DNA from: Tritrichomonas musculus | Taxonomy: Eukaryota > Parabasalia > Tritrichomonadida > Tritrichomonadidae | DNA length: 64,000 nt | Direction of reading: 5' to 3' | Assembly (NCBI GenBank): GCA_039105265.1 | Contig: JAPFFF010000006.1 | Span: 2,232,001 to 2,296,000, forward strand | Shown here: positions 42,981 through 52,129 of the stretch, in pieces | Layout: every line of letters starts with the position of its first letter | Position numbering within the stretch: the stretch's first letter is position 1 | The notes under the pieces: generated by a model | The model's database searches: none | What the model was told of the DNA's origin: nothing | The model's input: only the letters and a program-made list of their open reading frames with translations | Position numbers and translations under genes: made by a program

Positions 42981-45413
42981 TTATAACACGAACGATACTA
43001 GTTTTCGTTTAGCAACTGGATGTCTCTTTTCGATACCGGTAACAACTTTAAACACACACTCTCGATCTTTCAATATATCATCCATCCACTTGTTGGACTT
43101 GCATTCGACGATATTATCATTAATTCGACATTTAAGTAAGTGTGTACATTTCCAATCGTAACAATCTAGTACTTCGACTACATCACCTTCTTTAACTATC
43201 TCATCGATCTTCTGGAGTTTATTACTGTTAATGTACTTGTGTTTAAAGAACTTGTCATAATGATATTCTTTCGCCATCGATCGACTATATTCTGCATCTA
43301 AAGTAGAGTTGTCATAGACTTTATCATTATCGTCGAATACATCTACGACATCCATTACTGGTTGTAGATTCTTACATTTTTTGTATGCTGTTCCATGCTT
43401 TTCGATAATGAAACACCATAATCCAGTATCTCTACCACAGATCTTATTGGTCTCATCTATCATATACCATTCGCCATATAGTGAAGAAGATCGATCTACA
43501 CCTCCGTTATTATAGATGAAGTCTTTCAGTTCTCGATCTGCTGGGTATAACAATAATGGAGTCGATGTTGTTAATCTATTATCTGGACTAACTGCTAGTA
43601 GATATCGTGTCCGACACTTGGTAGATATATCTCTAAACCCATACACGTACATCTTAACGTTATCTTCCATGTCCAACAATCTCTTGTGATATGTTTTCGG
43701 TTTCATTAACTCGGTTACTAAGTAATTACGTAGATGCATACGCAACTGTTTAGACGCTTGTATCTCTTCTTGTAACTTATCATAACTATCGTTAATGGTT
43801 TTCACTACGGAATCTACTTTATCGTTATCAGCTTTAACAGACTTAATCGTATCATCGTGTTTCTTCATAAACATCTTCTCATCTTCTAACTCTTTCAAAT
43901 ATTGTTGTTCTATAGTGTTTCTCATTTCGGTGAGAATAAAATAGACTGTGGAGTCGATAAACTTAATTGGTACGTTATCGGTTTTAAGTGTCGATATGTT
44001 CTTGGTGTTAATAACTCTAAATTTCGTTATCGAATTATCTTCTAAGTTGGGTGCGTTAACCAGATCTAGCTTGTATATTGGAGCGAATCGTTTATTACCA
44101 TTCGTTAAGTATGTTACAAGCTCATCTAATTCGAATCGTTTAGTGATATTCGGTACGAGAACCTTCTCATAACAGCGTTCTCTTATTATTAACTCTTCCC
44201 CATCACGCTTACATGTAACTATTAGTATTGGAAGATTAAAACTAAACAGTTTAAGTACATTGTTTACGTAATTATCGGTGATGTTGTACATGTAGAATCC
44301 ATTTACCTTGCCGGTAATGTCGTTAACGAAGTATGAGAACAGTGCTATTTTGTTATCTAAATCGACGACGAGTAAGTTATATGATAGTTTGTTTAACACA
44401 GACTTCCATTGGTTGTTAATGGGATTATGATAGATTAACTCTTGTGGAAGTAGTTCGGTGAGATAGTTAAGATGGTTGTGGATATACTCTTCACTAACAG
44501 CATTGTTGTTTATATAGAACGTTATCTCCAATCGTAACAAACCTGTATCCAAACTATCGTTAATACTGTTTCGTAACTGTTCATCTGGATTGTATAACCA
44601 ATCCGCTATATGTGATCCGATCTTACCTCTAACGGATGGACTCTCAATAGATTGGACGAACTTGTTATAGAACTTATATCTAACTTTACCGTGTTCTGTG
44701 TTATGGATGAAGGTTAGACAGTTCTTACCAACTAGTTTGTCGTTGTCCATAATTACGTAGTCTCCATCATTATTGGAACCTTCCATAACATAGTCGTTAT
44801 TGTCTATCAGATACTGGATCACCTCTTCTTTGTTAATAACACCAGCGAAGTCTTGTGTAAAGTCGATATCGTTAATGTAGATACCTTCATTGTTAAAGGA
44901 TTTAATAGCTTCTTCGCTAGTAATTAAAGCGAATACATCGTTAACTGGAATCGCTGGTAATGCAACTTTAATGTACTGTTTATAGTATTCACCTTCTTTG
45001 CTACTATACGTTGGTTTAATATATCGTTTGTTAACGTTAATATCATGGGACTGTAATATTCGTTTAATCTTAGATGTGTGTTCTGCGAGGTACTTCGATA
45101 GATAATCGTTCTTGTTCTTGTTATGCGGATCTATTGGAACCATGTAATAGAAGATAACGTTGTCGCAGAATCTATCACTTAATGGATTAAGCTTATGGTT
45201 GTTAGTAGATCTCTCTGTGAAATCTATATCGGATATATTGTTCCAGTTAATCGTTTTCGTGAGATTATACAACATCGTTTCTGGTTTAACATTCTTGCGC
45301 TGTACATGCTTTAACGGAATCGTTATCGAATACGAACTAATATCGTTTATAGTAATCTCTTTACGTGTGTGGAAGTCGAGTTCGAATAATCTGGCTTCTT
45401 CTTCGCTGTTCAT
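42981..45413 (-). CDS. 810-aa protein, possible replication initiator (right arm)
   Basis: Mirror copy of the gene at 33111-35543, complete. The two proteins differ at only two residues that I can see: His versus Leu in the FI[H/L]TEMR segment, and Ile versus Met in EDEK[I/M]FMKK. Near-identity including silent sites implies a recent duplication or continued copying between arms. Same tentative replication role. Confidence 0.75.
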   Translation of the reverse strand: MNSEEEARLFELDFHTRKEITINDISSYSITIPLKHVQRKNVKPETMLYNLTKTINWNNISDIDFTERSTNNHKLNPLSDRFCDNVIFYYMVPIDPHNKNKNDYLSKYLAEHTSKIKRILQSHDINVNKRYIKPTYSSKEGEYYKQYIKVALPAIPVNDVFALITSEEAIKSFNNEGIYINDIDFTQDFAGVINKEEVIQYLIDNNDYVMEGSNNDGDYVIMDNDKLVGKNCLTFIHNTEHGKVRYKFYNKFVQSIESPSVRGKIGSHIADWLYNPDEQLRNSINDSLDTGLLRLEITFYINNNAVSEEYIHNHLNYLTELLPQELIYHNPINNQWKSVLNKLSYNLLVVDLDNKIALFSYFVNDITGKVNGFYMYNITDNYVNNVLKLFSFNLPILIVTCKRDGEELIIRERCYEKVLVPNITKRFELDELVTYLTNGNKRFAPIYKLDLVNAPNLEDNSITKFRVINTKNISTLKTDNVPIKFIDSTVYFILTEMRNTIEQQYLKELEDEKMFMKKHDDTIKSVKADNDKVDSVVKTINDSYDKLQEEIQASKQLRMHLRNYLVTELMKPKTYHKRLLDMEDNVKMYVYGFRDISTKCRTRYLLAVSPDNRLTTSTPLLLYPADRELKDFIYNNGGVDRSSSLYGEWYMIDETNKICGRDTGLWCFIIEKHGTAYKKCKNLQPVMDVVDVFDDNDKVYDNSTLDAEYSRSMAKEYHYDKFFKHKYINSNKLQKIDEIVKEGDVVEVLDCYDWKCTHLLKCRINDNIVECKSNKWMDDILKDRECVFKVVTGIEKRHPVAKRKLVSFVL

Positions 45414-45521
45414 GTTTCGTTTAAAGTAAAAAAGTTACATGCGGAGATGATCTTGTGCTAGTTTAATACAGTAGAAGGAATAAAAAAGTTAAATTAAAAT
45501 TGGTTTAGAATAGCTGGATCG

Positions 45522-45586
45522 TTTATGATAACTTCGTTAGTGATATACATTTATGATAAGTTCGTTAGTGATGTTGTTCGTTAATG
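45522..45586 (-). repeat. iteron-like repeats upstream of the 810-aa gene (right arm)
   Basis: Mirror of 32938-33002, with the two TTAGTGAT-containing copies and the partial third copy intact. Confidence 0.55.
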
Positions 45587-45767
45587 ATCGACTCTTAACG
45601 GTACAAACCAAAAATAATAGACCTACTGCGCATATGATCTTACGCAAGTGACCATTCGATGGGTCTTATGAATGGATATAGTAGTTAGTAGTCATTTGTA
45701 GTTAGCTAAAAAGTTAGTTCGGTAGGAGTTTGGCTATCATAAATGGTCCGAAAGGGTGTATCCACTT

Positions 45768-45809
45768 ACTAAGGATGGGTGGAGCACGTAGTGCGAAACC
45801 CTCCTTAGT
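45768..45809. repeat. terminal hairpin, right end
   Basis: The exact mirror of the left terminal hairpin, with the same nested ACTAAGGA, GGGT and GCAC stems, preserved although DNA just inside it has been lost from this arm. Confidence 0.75.
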
Positions 45810-45822
45810 ATTTCTACTTCTA

Positions 45823-47023
45823 TATTGATTTATCAAGTAATTTATTTGAATCCCGATAAATTCATCAATAATTTGGGATTGTTAAAGAATCGTCATTGCT
45901 TAATATAATAATAATGTGGGAATTAGAAATTTATAATAGTTTAAAGTTCACACAGACCATATTAAGGTTGAACAAAAGCAGTATATTTTATCATATTATA
46001 ATATAATAAAATATATGATGATAAAAAATTTATTTACTAAATATAATGGTAAAATTGACGTATGATATAAAAATAAACTAATTTTTCTTTTTGAATGAAA
46101 ATTTTACAATTTGATAAGTTTAGAAAAAAAATGATGTTTTGTATAAATATTATAGCAAATATGAGGAAAATCCAATTTAAAATATAAGATATATTTTTTA
46201 GTTAATTTATTAAATTGAATTTATTTTTTATGAAATATTTGAATCATCAGAAAATTGAGATCAATTCTATGAAATTATTATATGCTTCAGAATATTGAGC
46301 ATTTTTTTAAGAAATAATTGTGAGATTGTAAGATATAAACAATTGTAAAATTGTGAGAAAATAAAGATTTCTGAAAAGTAAAAATATGTAAAGTATTCAA
46401 AGAAAAAATCTATCCAAAATAAAGTCCCCAGCGTCGGAATTTTTGATTTTTTAAAATAAATCTTTTTAAAATCAAAAAATATGGCCAATTTTTCAAATTT
46501 TAACTCAGGTTGAAAAGATTAGCTGAGTGATTATTTATGAAATTATCTCTACTTTTAGCAAGATATACAATAATTTAAATATATTATATAATGATATTAT
46601 TAATTTTATGAATATTTAATAAAAAAAATTAAAATTTATAATGATATATTTCGCAAAATATGTATTTTCGTTGTCACTTTTTGAATACTACAAAATTGAA
46701 TGAATACCTTAATAAGGCCTGTTCACACAAACATAATCTTTCAGAATTTTGATTCTAACTTTGAATGATTTCATATGGTGATGCTATTGTCTCCATTCTT
46801 TTGTTCTTGGCATTGAAAATTGTTTAAAATAGAAATAAAAAGAACAGAATACATAGAATAAATAATTATCAGCAATATACAGACAATGTTCCAAATAATC
46901 ATATAAATTTATATTGAAAAGTACCTAAAGAAACAATCTTCAACTTTTCCTCTGCTTTTCATCAAATTGAATACGTTCTCAATTTCCGTGCTAATTACTT
47001 CGAAGTAATTATTCTTTCCAATT
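45823..47023. other. gene-poor AT-rich region right of the palindrome
   Basis: Very AT-rich with no intact gene. Contains the subtilisin-tail relic described separately at 46736-46908. Confidence 0.45.
46736..46908 (+). pseudogene. second relic of the subtilisin-like gene 3' end
   Basis: Matches 29994-30145 closely at the DNA level (shared CTATTGTCTCCATTCTTTTG and GTTCCAAATAATCATAT), the region encoding the transmembrane helix and tail. Small insertions disrupt the frame. It is a separate decayed copy on the other side of the palindromic element. Confidence 0.7.
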
Positions 47024-47302
47024 TTAAACTTTTGCAATTGTAGTCAAAATTGTTTCTATTGAAAAAGCTGAAACATTCAAATCAGGTATAGTATTAGCTG
47101 CAATTTTGAACAGTGGAGGCAAAACAGAATCACACAAATAAGAGCAATTTGAATCAGAACAACAACAACATTTTGATATTATTTTCAAAGCTTTTTCAAT
47201 ATTTACCTGGTCGAAGTTATTCAAAATTTGAATGATGGGCTCAAAAAGTCGATTATACACAATTTTTACAGATTGATTTTCATTATTTTCTGTGAATGAC
47301 AA
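47024..47302 (-). pseudogene. karyopherin-like HEAT fragment
   Basis: An open frame of about 90 codons without an ATG start. The text VYNRLFEPIIQILNNFDQVN then IEKALKIISKCCCC resembles an internal HEAT repeat of importin-13/transportin-3-type karyopherins. The 5' end is cut off at a junction with 3'-flank DNA of the ubiquitin-like repeats (GTTTGAAACTTAACTAATTA). It is probably a fragment carried along in the rearrangements, perhaps of the same gene whose N-terminus is found at 50859. Confidence 0.35.
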
Positions 47303-47344
47303 CTTAACCTGTTTGAAACCTGTTTGAAACTTAACTAATTAGTT

Positions 47345-47652
47345 TTTATTAAGAAGAAACAAAAATAATGAAATGAAAAAATACTTTATAATATCTAAAA
47401 ATTTCAATCAAAGAAAAATTTTTTATTTCAAAAATTTGACAAAATCAAAAAATTTTTCTTGTCAAAAATATTATTTCAACTTTTGAACATCAAAATAAAT
47501 AATTTGAGTTTTAATTTCATCCATAACATTTTAATTATATAATTTCTTCATTGAAAAACAAAATAATTTGTCAAAAATGATAAAAATAATTTTATAATCA
47601 AATTTTTAAAAATGTCTTGTCACTTCATTATTTTCATTTTTGTTTTTTCATA
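47345..47652. promoter_or_regulatory. divergent Ubl promoter, left partner missing
   Basis: Homologous to the 310-bp region between divergent ubiquitin-like gene pairs (49218-49527). Its left edge, TTAAGAAGAAAC, stops exactly where the partner's ATG would follow and then switches to Ubl 3'-flank sequence, so the left partner gene is gone. Inr-like TCATTA and TCATTT lie upstream of the remaining plus-strand gene. Confidence 0.55.
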
Positions 47653-47913
47653 ATGACAACAAAAGTTGAAATAAATACAACACATCTTTATATCAAGTTC
47701 AATAATAAAATATATGATTACGATGTGAGAGATTTCAAAGATTTGTCTTCAAAAGTTGAAAAGAACTTAGGAATCAAAAAGAATAATCAAAAATTCATTC
47801 ATGCAGGAAAATCATTCACTAAGAAAGAAATTGATTCGTTATCAGACTTCGCATCGAATGGTATCACAGATGGTGTCAACATTGAAGTTATTCCATTAAT
47901 CATTGGTGGTTAA
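47653..47913 (+). CDS. ubiquitin-like protein with C-terminal Gly-Gly, copy 1 (86 aa)
   Basis: A single ubiquitin-fold domain. The segment GIKKNNQKFIHAGKSFTKKE aligns with ubiquitin [20 protein letters not shown], and strands before (THLYIKFNNKIYDYDV) and after (GVNIEVIPL) fit the beta-grasp order. It ends in LIIGG directly before the stop, so the mature Gly-Gly needs no processing. This is the hallmark of a conjugable modifier, but the basic residues before GG in ubiquitin (LRLRGG) are replaced by hydrophobic ones. The ATG at 47653 is set by all other copies, although the frame is open upstream here. TAATAAA at the stop provides the usual polyadenylation signal. Confidence 0.8.
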   Translation: MTTKVEINTTHLYIKFNNKIYDYDVRDFKDLSSKVEKNLGIKKNNQKFIHAGKSFTKKEIDSLSDFASNGITDGVNIEVIPLIIGG

Positions 47914-48903
47914 TAAAAACTTGTTTCAAACAAGTTGTTTGAAATTTAATTTATTATTTATTTATATATAAATATTTATGTTCTCAATCATTAAGATTTT
48001 CTGTTATGTTATAAATATAATCTAGAATATCATATTTAATTTAAATTTAACAACCACATAAAATTAAAGAAGACAAGAATTTTATTTTTTAATATTTTGT
48101 TTATTATCAAGAATGTCTGATTTACATTATCGAACATCAAACTTTTCAAATAATTCTTGATCTTCTTTGTTTTGAAAAACAAGAAATTAGTAAGAATTAT
48201 ATTCCATTTTTTTCAGATGTCTTCTAAAATCCAGGAACTCAAAAACTTTTCATTCAACTTTCAGGCAAAGAGTCAACCATTTAATACGTCATCTCCAATA
48301 TCAAAATCCTCCAATTCAGCCAATTATTGAATATCATTGATGGTGTCATCAACAATATCAAATCCATCAATGCAACCAATTTTCTTCCTCAAAACAATTC
48401 ATAAATGAAATCGACATTTGAATGCCAATTTTGATGATATCCTCAAAAGAAAGAAAGAAAAAAAAAAAAAAAAAAAAAAAGAATTTTTAAATCTTTCTGA
48501 AGAGACCATTGAATTAATAATAAGTAATTCAAAACGACAATTTGACAAATTCAGAGTATTGAAAGTGAAGATCAACTTTTTCACTTTTTGAATGAAATGG
48601 ATTTGACAAATTCAGAGTATTGAAAAATGTATTCATATGTTAATTTTTCAAATGTTAAATCTAGCACAATTGAAAAATTTATTTAGATTTTTCAGATAAC
48701 TGGCATTACGAGAGAGACATGATTGGCCTTTTCTTGTCTTCTGAAGAAAGAAATAAAACCAAAAGAAGAAACGACATGAAAACGATACAAAAAGTGTTAA
48801 AGTGAAATCAATGAAATTGAATATATAAACAAAGATTTTGATGGTATTTTTAATAATTTAAGGAAAAATGTAAATTTTGATGATGAATTGAAAATTAAAA
48901 AAG

Positions 48904-48936
<33 letters not shown>

Positions 48937-48956
48937 AAGTTTCAAACAGTTTTTTA
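47914..48956. other. region between Ubl copies 1 and 2, with poly-A tracts
   Basis: AT-rich, with poly-A runs at about 48448-48480 and 48907-48934. Plus-strand text at about 48218-48330 (MSSKIQELKNFSFNFQAKSQ) and later (SEETIELIISNSKRQFDKF) is protein-like and interrupted by stops. It is probably a decayed gene of unknown type. Confidence 0.4.
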
Positions 48957-49217
48957 TTAGCCACCAATAATTAATGGAATAACTTCAATGTTGACACCAT
49001 CTGTGATACCATTCGATGCGAAGTCTGATAACGAATCAATTTCTTTCTTAGTGAATGATTTTCCTGCATGAATGAATTTTTGATTATTCTTTTTGATTCC
49101 TAAGTTCTTTTCAACTTTTGAAGACAAATCTTTGAAATCTCTCACATCGTAATCATATATTTTATTATTGAACTTGATATAAAGATGTGTTGTATCTATT
49201 TCAACTTTTGTTGTCAT
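48957..49217 (-). CDS. ubiquitin-like protein with C-terminal Gly-Gly, copy 2
   Basis: As copy 1 except Asn to Asp near the N-terminus (MTTKVEIDTTHL). Divergent partner of copy 3 over a 310-bp shared 5' region. A poly-A tract lies 20-50 bp past its stop. Confidence 0.8.
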   Translation of the reverse strand: MTTKVEIDTTHLYIKFNNKIYDYDVRDFKDLSSKVEKNLGIKKNNQKFIHAGKSFTKKEIDSLSDFASNGITDGVNIEVIPLIIGG

Positions 49218-49527
49218 TAAGAAGAAAAAAAAATGAAAATAATGAAATAATGAAGTAACAATAAAATTTTAAAATTTGATTATAAAATTATTTTTATCAT
49301 TTTTGACAAATTATTTTATTTTCAATGAAGAAATTATATAATTAAAATGTTATTGGTGATTTTAAAACTCAAATTATTTATTTTGATGTTCAAAAGTTGA
49401 AATAATATTTTTGACAAGGAAAATTTTTTGATTTTGTCAAATTTTTGAAATAAAAAATTTTTCTTTGATTGAAATTTTTTAGATATTTTAAAGTATTTTT
49501 TCATTTCATTATTTTTGTTTCTTCTTA
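49218..49527. promoter_or_regulatory. shared divergent promoter of Ubl copies 2 and 3
   Basis: Both edges read outward as GTTTCTTCTTAATG or a close variant. Inr-like TCATTA lies about 20 bases before each ATG. In between, AT-rich DNA holds a short self-complementary region around TTTTTCTTTGATTGAAATTTT. The same sequence recurs at 47345, 53462, 55721/57160 and 60008. Confidence 0.6.
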
Positions 49528-49788
49528 ATGACAACAAAAGTTGAAATAAATACAACACATCTTTATATCAAGTTCAATAATAAAATATATGATTACGATG
49601 TGAGAGATTTCAAAGATTTGTCTTCAAAAGTTGAAAAGAACTTAGGAATCAAAAAGAATAATCAAAAATTCATTCATGCAGGAAAATCATTCACTAAGAA
49701 AGAAATTGATTCGTTATCAGACTTCGCATCGAATGGTATCACAGATGGTGTCAACATTGAAGTTATTCCATTAATTATTGGTGGCTAA
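49528..49788 (+). CDS. ubiquitin-like protein with C-terminal Gly-Gly, copy 3
   Basis: Protein identical to copy 1. ATG follows the conserved TTTCTTCTTA leader. TAATAAA at the stop. Confidence 0.8.
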   Translation: MTTKVEINTTHLYIKFNNKIYDYDVRDFKDLSSKVEKNLGIKKNNQKFIHAGKSFTKKEIDSLSDFASNGITDGVNIEVIPLIIGG

Positions 49789-50076
49789 TAAAAAACTGTT
49801 TGAAAATTGATTTCATATATTCTTTTTATTTTATTGAAATATTTAATGTCTAAATCTTCATTTAAATATTTAAATCGATTTAGATATTTAATTGTTTAAA
49901 CATAAAAACTATCTTTGATCCTATTGTAAAATGAGATGAGTATTTCGGATTTTCACTAAAAAATAAATTTTCATCAATTAAGATGATTACTCTAAATTAT
50001 CTGAATTTGAAGGAACTTTTGAAGAATAATTAAACGAAATTAAGAAAGTATCAAAATTATTAATATTTTTTGGTTT

Positions 50077-50337
50077 ATGATTTTGTTGGCAATTGGAAGT
50101 GCTTTACTTTTTAAATTAATTGAAAGAAAAGTCAATTTATATTGCTGGTTAGTTGAATGTTTATATAATGGAATTGTTTTTAAAATACAAAAAGCTGTTA
50201 TCTTTTACAAATTTACCGCCGATAAAAGCAGTATTAAATCTATGTCCAAGTATGGGTTAATGTTATTTGAAGGAGATGAAATTGAAATTAATTTGAATGA
50301 ACCTGTCCCAATTTTAAAAAGAAGCAGATTTATGTAG
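50077..50337 (+). CDS. small hypothetical protein, ORF86, copy 1 (86 aa)
   Basis: Starts at ATG (MILLAIGSALLFKLIERKVN) with a hydrophobic N-terminus that could be a signal anchor. It continues YCWLVECLYNGIVFKIQKAV and ends EIEINLNEPVPILKRSRFM. No family was recognised. All three copies in the window are identical in protein, but they lie within young palindromic duplications, so identity is not evidence of selection. It may be the 3' part of a longer gene. Confidence 0.4.
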   Translation: MILLAIGSALLFKLIERKVNLYCWLVECLYNGIVFKIQKAVIFYKFTADKSSIKSMSKYGLMLFEGDEIEINLNEPVPILKRSRFM

Positions 50338-50401
50338 TATATCTTCCATGTATAATTACGTACTTATGTCTATTTAAGTTAAATATTGCGAAATGATATG
50401 A

Positions 50402-50481
50402 GGTTGTTTGGCTGAGTGGTCTAAAGCGTCAGACTCAGATTCTGATCCGTAAGGGCGTGGGTTCGAACCCCACAACAACCA
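50402..50481 (+). tRNA. tRNA-Leu (anticodon CAG), copy 1
   Basis: The acceptor stem GGTTGTT pairs with AACAACC in all seven positions, with discriminator A as expected for leucine. The anticodon stem TCAGA/TCTGA encloses the loop CTCAGAT, giving CAG. A variable arm (CCGTAAGGG region) and a T arm GTGGG-TTCGAAC-CCCAC follow. CCA is not encoded. A run of six T directly after provides a Pol III terminator. No intron. It sits inside the palindrome arm, so it has been triplicated. Confidence 0.93.
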
Positions 50482-50858
50482 TTTTTTGCTTTTATTTTTA
50501 TAAAAATCATATTAAAACTCAGTTTGGAATTGGTTATTCAATTTCAAATTCAGATAAATAACAATACTTTACTCTATTAATAACATCATCAACTGAGACC
50601 CTGGCATTTGATATTAGACTGAATAGCATTGGATATTGAATCCAATAGAATATATAATAGATGTCATTAAAATATTTTAAAATGTTTGTAATTTGATAAA
50701 TGGAAAGAATTAAATGAATTTTTTTCTCTGGTTAACTGAAAGGATTTTTTCTTTGAGATAACAAAAAGGACTTAATTTGAATTGATAATTATCGTCTTTT
50801 CTTATAAAAATTTCATGACAACTAATATAGAAAACAATAAAAATAAATACATTTTATT
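50482..50858. other. region between tRNA and karyopherin pseudogene
   Basis: AT-rich, containing no gene that I can see. Present in all three repeat units with small differences. Confidence 0.45.
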
Positions 50859-51615
50859 ATGAACGTAAATGATACTATATTCTTACCAGAAAATATAGAA
50901 AAGGCAGTTTCGCATTTAAATGGCGGTAGCTCTAATCAATCTGGTGCATTTTATAAGTGAGTGGAGTTCACAGCCATCATCAATATTCAATGCTTTGCAT
51001 TTATTACAAAATTCAAGTAATTTGATTCTAAGTTTTATTTCATCAACGGTTATTAAAAATTAAATAGCAAGCTATTGGCAACAGATGGACAATAATCAGA
51101 AAACAGAATATTTTGGAACTCTCTTAACTATTGTAAGCGCGACAGCAGATCTTAATGATAATATATCATATAATCTAATTATAGCAATTTGCAATATTGC
51201 ACTATTTGAATGGCCCGAAATTTTAAGCGTATTTTCTAAAATATTTACCACTCAAGATGATGAGAAGTTAATCGAAATGTCTATAAAGATATTAAGATCA
51301 TTTCTCAATGAAATTGATAATTCAGAAGAAATTACTGATTTCCATATAAGTAATTTGCGTAGGCATATCATTGACAATTATTCAGATCAAATTTCTTTAA
51401 TAATCAAAAATCTAATTTTAATCCCTCATCTTTCAGCAGATATAATGGATATTTATTCTAATATACTTTCTTGGGATTTTAAAAATGATTTAATGAATAT
51501 CGAATTATTCAAGATTATTGTCTATCAATTTTTATTTAATGATGAAACTTTTGAAATTTTAGTCAAATTATTGAATAGTCTATTCAATTATGAAATTAGA
51601 TGTAATAATTTGTGA
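50859..51615 (+). pseudogene. karyopherin (importin-13/transportin-3-like) N-terminus, broken, copy 1
   Basis: Begins MNVNDTIFLPENIEKAVSHL. A frame change near 50950 follows (after GGSSNQSGAF). The new frame reads EWSSQPSSIFNALHLLQNSS, then LILSFISSTVIKN and an in-frame TAA at 51060-51062. IASYWQQMDNNQKTEYFGTL and about 160 further helical residues come after. The pattern of HEAT helices with W-x-x-x-P-S-S and LQNSS is that of the N-terminal part of nuclear transport receptors. The gene is truncated at 51615, where the mirror arm begins. The portion 51369-51615 is not duplicated. Confidence 0.6.
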
Positions 51616-51618
51616 TCA

Positions 51619-52129
51619 GATATGCCTACGTAAATTACTTATATGGAAATCAGTAATTTCTTCTGAATTATCATTTTCATTGAGAAATGATCTTAATATC
51701 TTTATAGACATTTCGATTGACTTCTCATCATCTTGAGTGGTAAATATTTTAGAAAATACGCTTAAAATTTCGGGCCATTCAAATAGTGCAATATTGCAAA
51801 TTGCTATAATTAGATTATATGACATATTATTATTAAGATCTGCTATCGCGCTTACAATAGTTAAGAGAGTTCCAAAATATTCTGTTTTCTGATTATTGTC
51901 CATCTGTTGCCAATAGCTTGCTATTTAATTTTTAATAACCGTTGATGAAATAAAACTTAGAATCAAATTACTTGAATTTTGTAATAAATGCAAAGCATTG
52001 AATATTGATGATGGCTGTGAACTCCACTCACTTATAAAATGCACCAGATTGATTAGAGCTACCGCCATTTAAATGCGAAACTGCCTTTTCTATATTTTCT
52101 GGTAAGAATATAGTATCATTTACGTTCAT
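51619..52129 (-). pseudogene. karyopherin N-terminus, broken, copy 2
   Basis: Mirror copy of 50859-51368, with the same frame change and the same in-frame stop, plus a few substitutions (for example AIADLNNN versus ATADLNDN). It is cut at the palindrome centre. Confidence 0.65.

Larger units (their letters stand above)
32041..45818. mobile_element. 13.8-kb palindromic element, unclassified
   Basis: The two outer ends read AGTAGAAATACTAAGGAGGG inward, and everything between is mirrored about a short centre. Arms are 32041-39185 and 39331-45818. The 145-bp unique centre is 39186-39330. Each arm carries a terminal hairpin, iteron-like repeats, an 810-aa protein gene, a small basic protein gene and a long satellite ending in (CA)n. 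Base use is visibly less AT-rich and far richer in CpG than the host DNA on either side. TCTA flanks both ends (32037-32040, 45819-45822 with one-base ambiguity), a possible target duplication. I recognise no transposase, integrase, polymerase or capsid. It reads as an inserted inverted dimer of an unknown replicon. Confidence 0.8.
39331..45818 (-). repeat. right arm of the giant inverted repeat
   Basis: The mirror of the left arm. Relative to it, 665 bp are absent between the short stretch near 45668-45690 and the outer end. The missing segment holds most of the 109-aa and all of the 65-aa frames. The junction shares TCA with both edges of the extra left-arm segment. Across the 810-aa gene I see only two amino-acid differences between arms. 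Confidence 0.9.
48940..51368 (+). repeat. palindrome arm A (Ubl pair, ORF86, tRNA, karyopherin)
   Basis: Mirrored by 51619-54041. Contains Ubl copies 2 and 3, the 86-aa unknown ORF, a tRNA-Leu and the N-terminal karyopherin pseudogene. The spacer 51369-51618 is single copy. Confidence 0.85.

Noticed and set aside
32041-45818. CRISPR array interpretation of the satellite
   Set aside because: Units are contiguous without unique spacers, and the host is eukaryotic.
47617-47652. N-terminal extension of Ubl copy 1 (MSLHYFHFCFF)
   Set aside because: It is an open stretch of the promoter region. The other seven copies begin at MTTKVE with a conserved leader.
50940-50960. A spliceosomal intron (GTGAGTG) explaining the frame change in the karyopherin copies
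   Set aside because: The trichomonad 5' splice consensus and the long branch/3' motif (ACTAACACACAG type) are absent, and a separate in-frame TAA remains.
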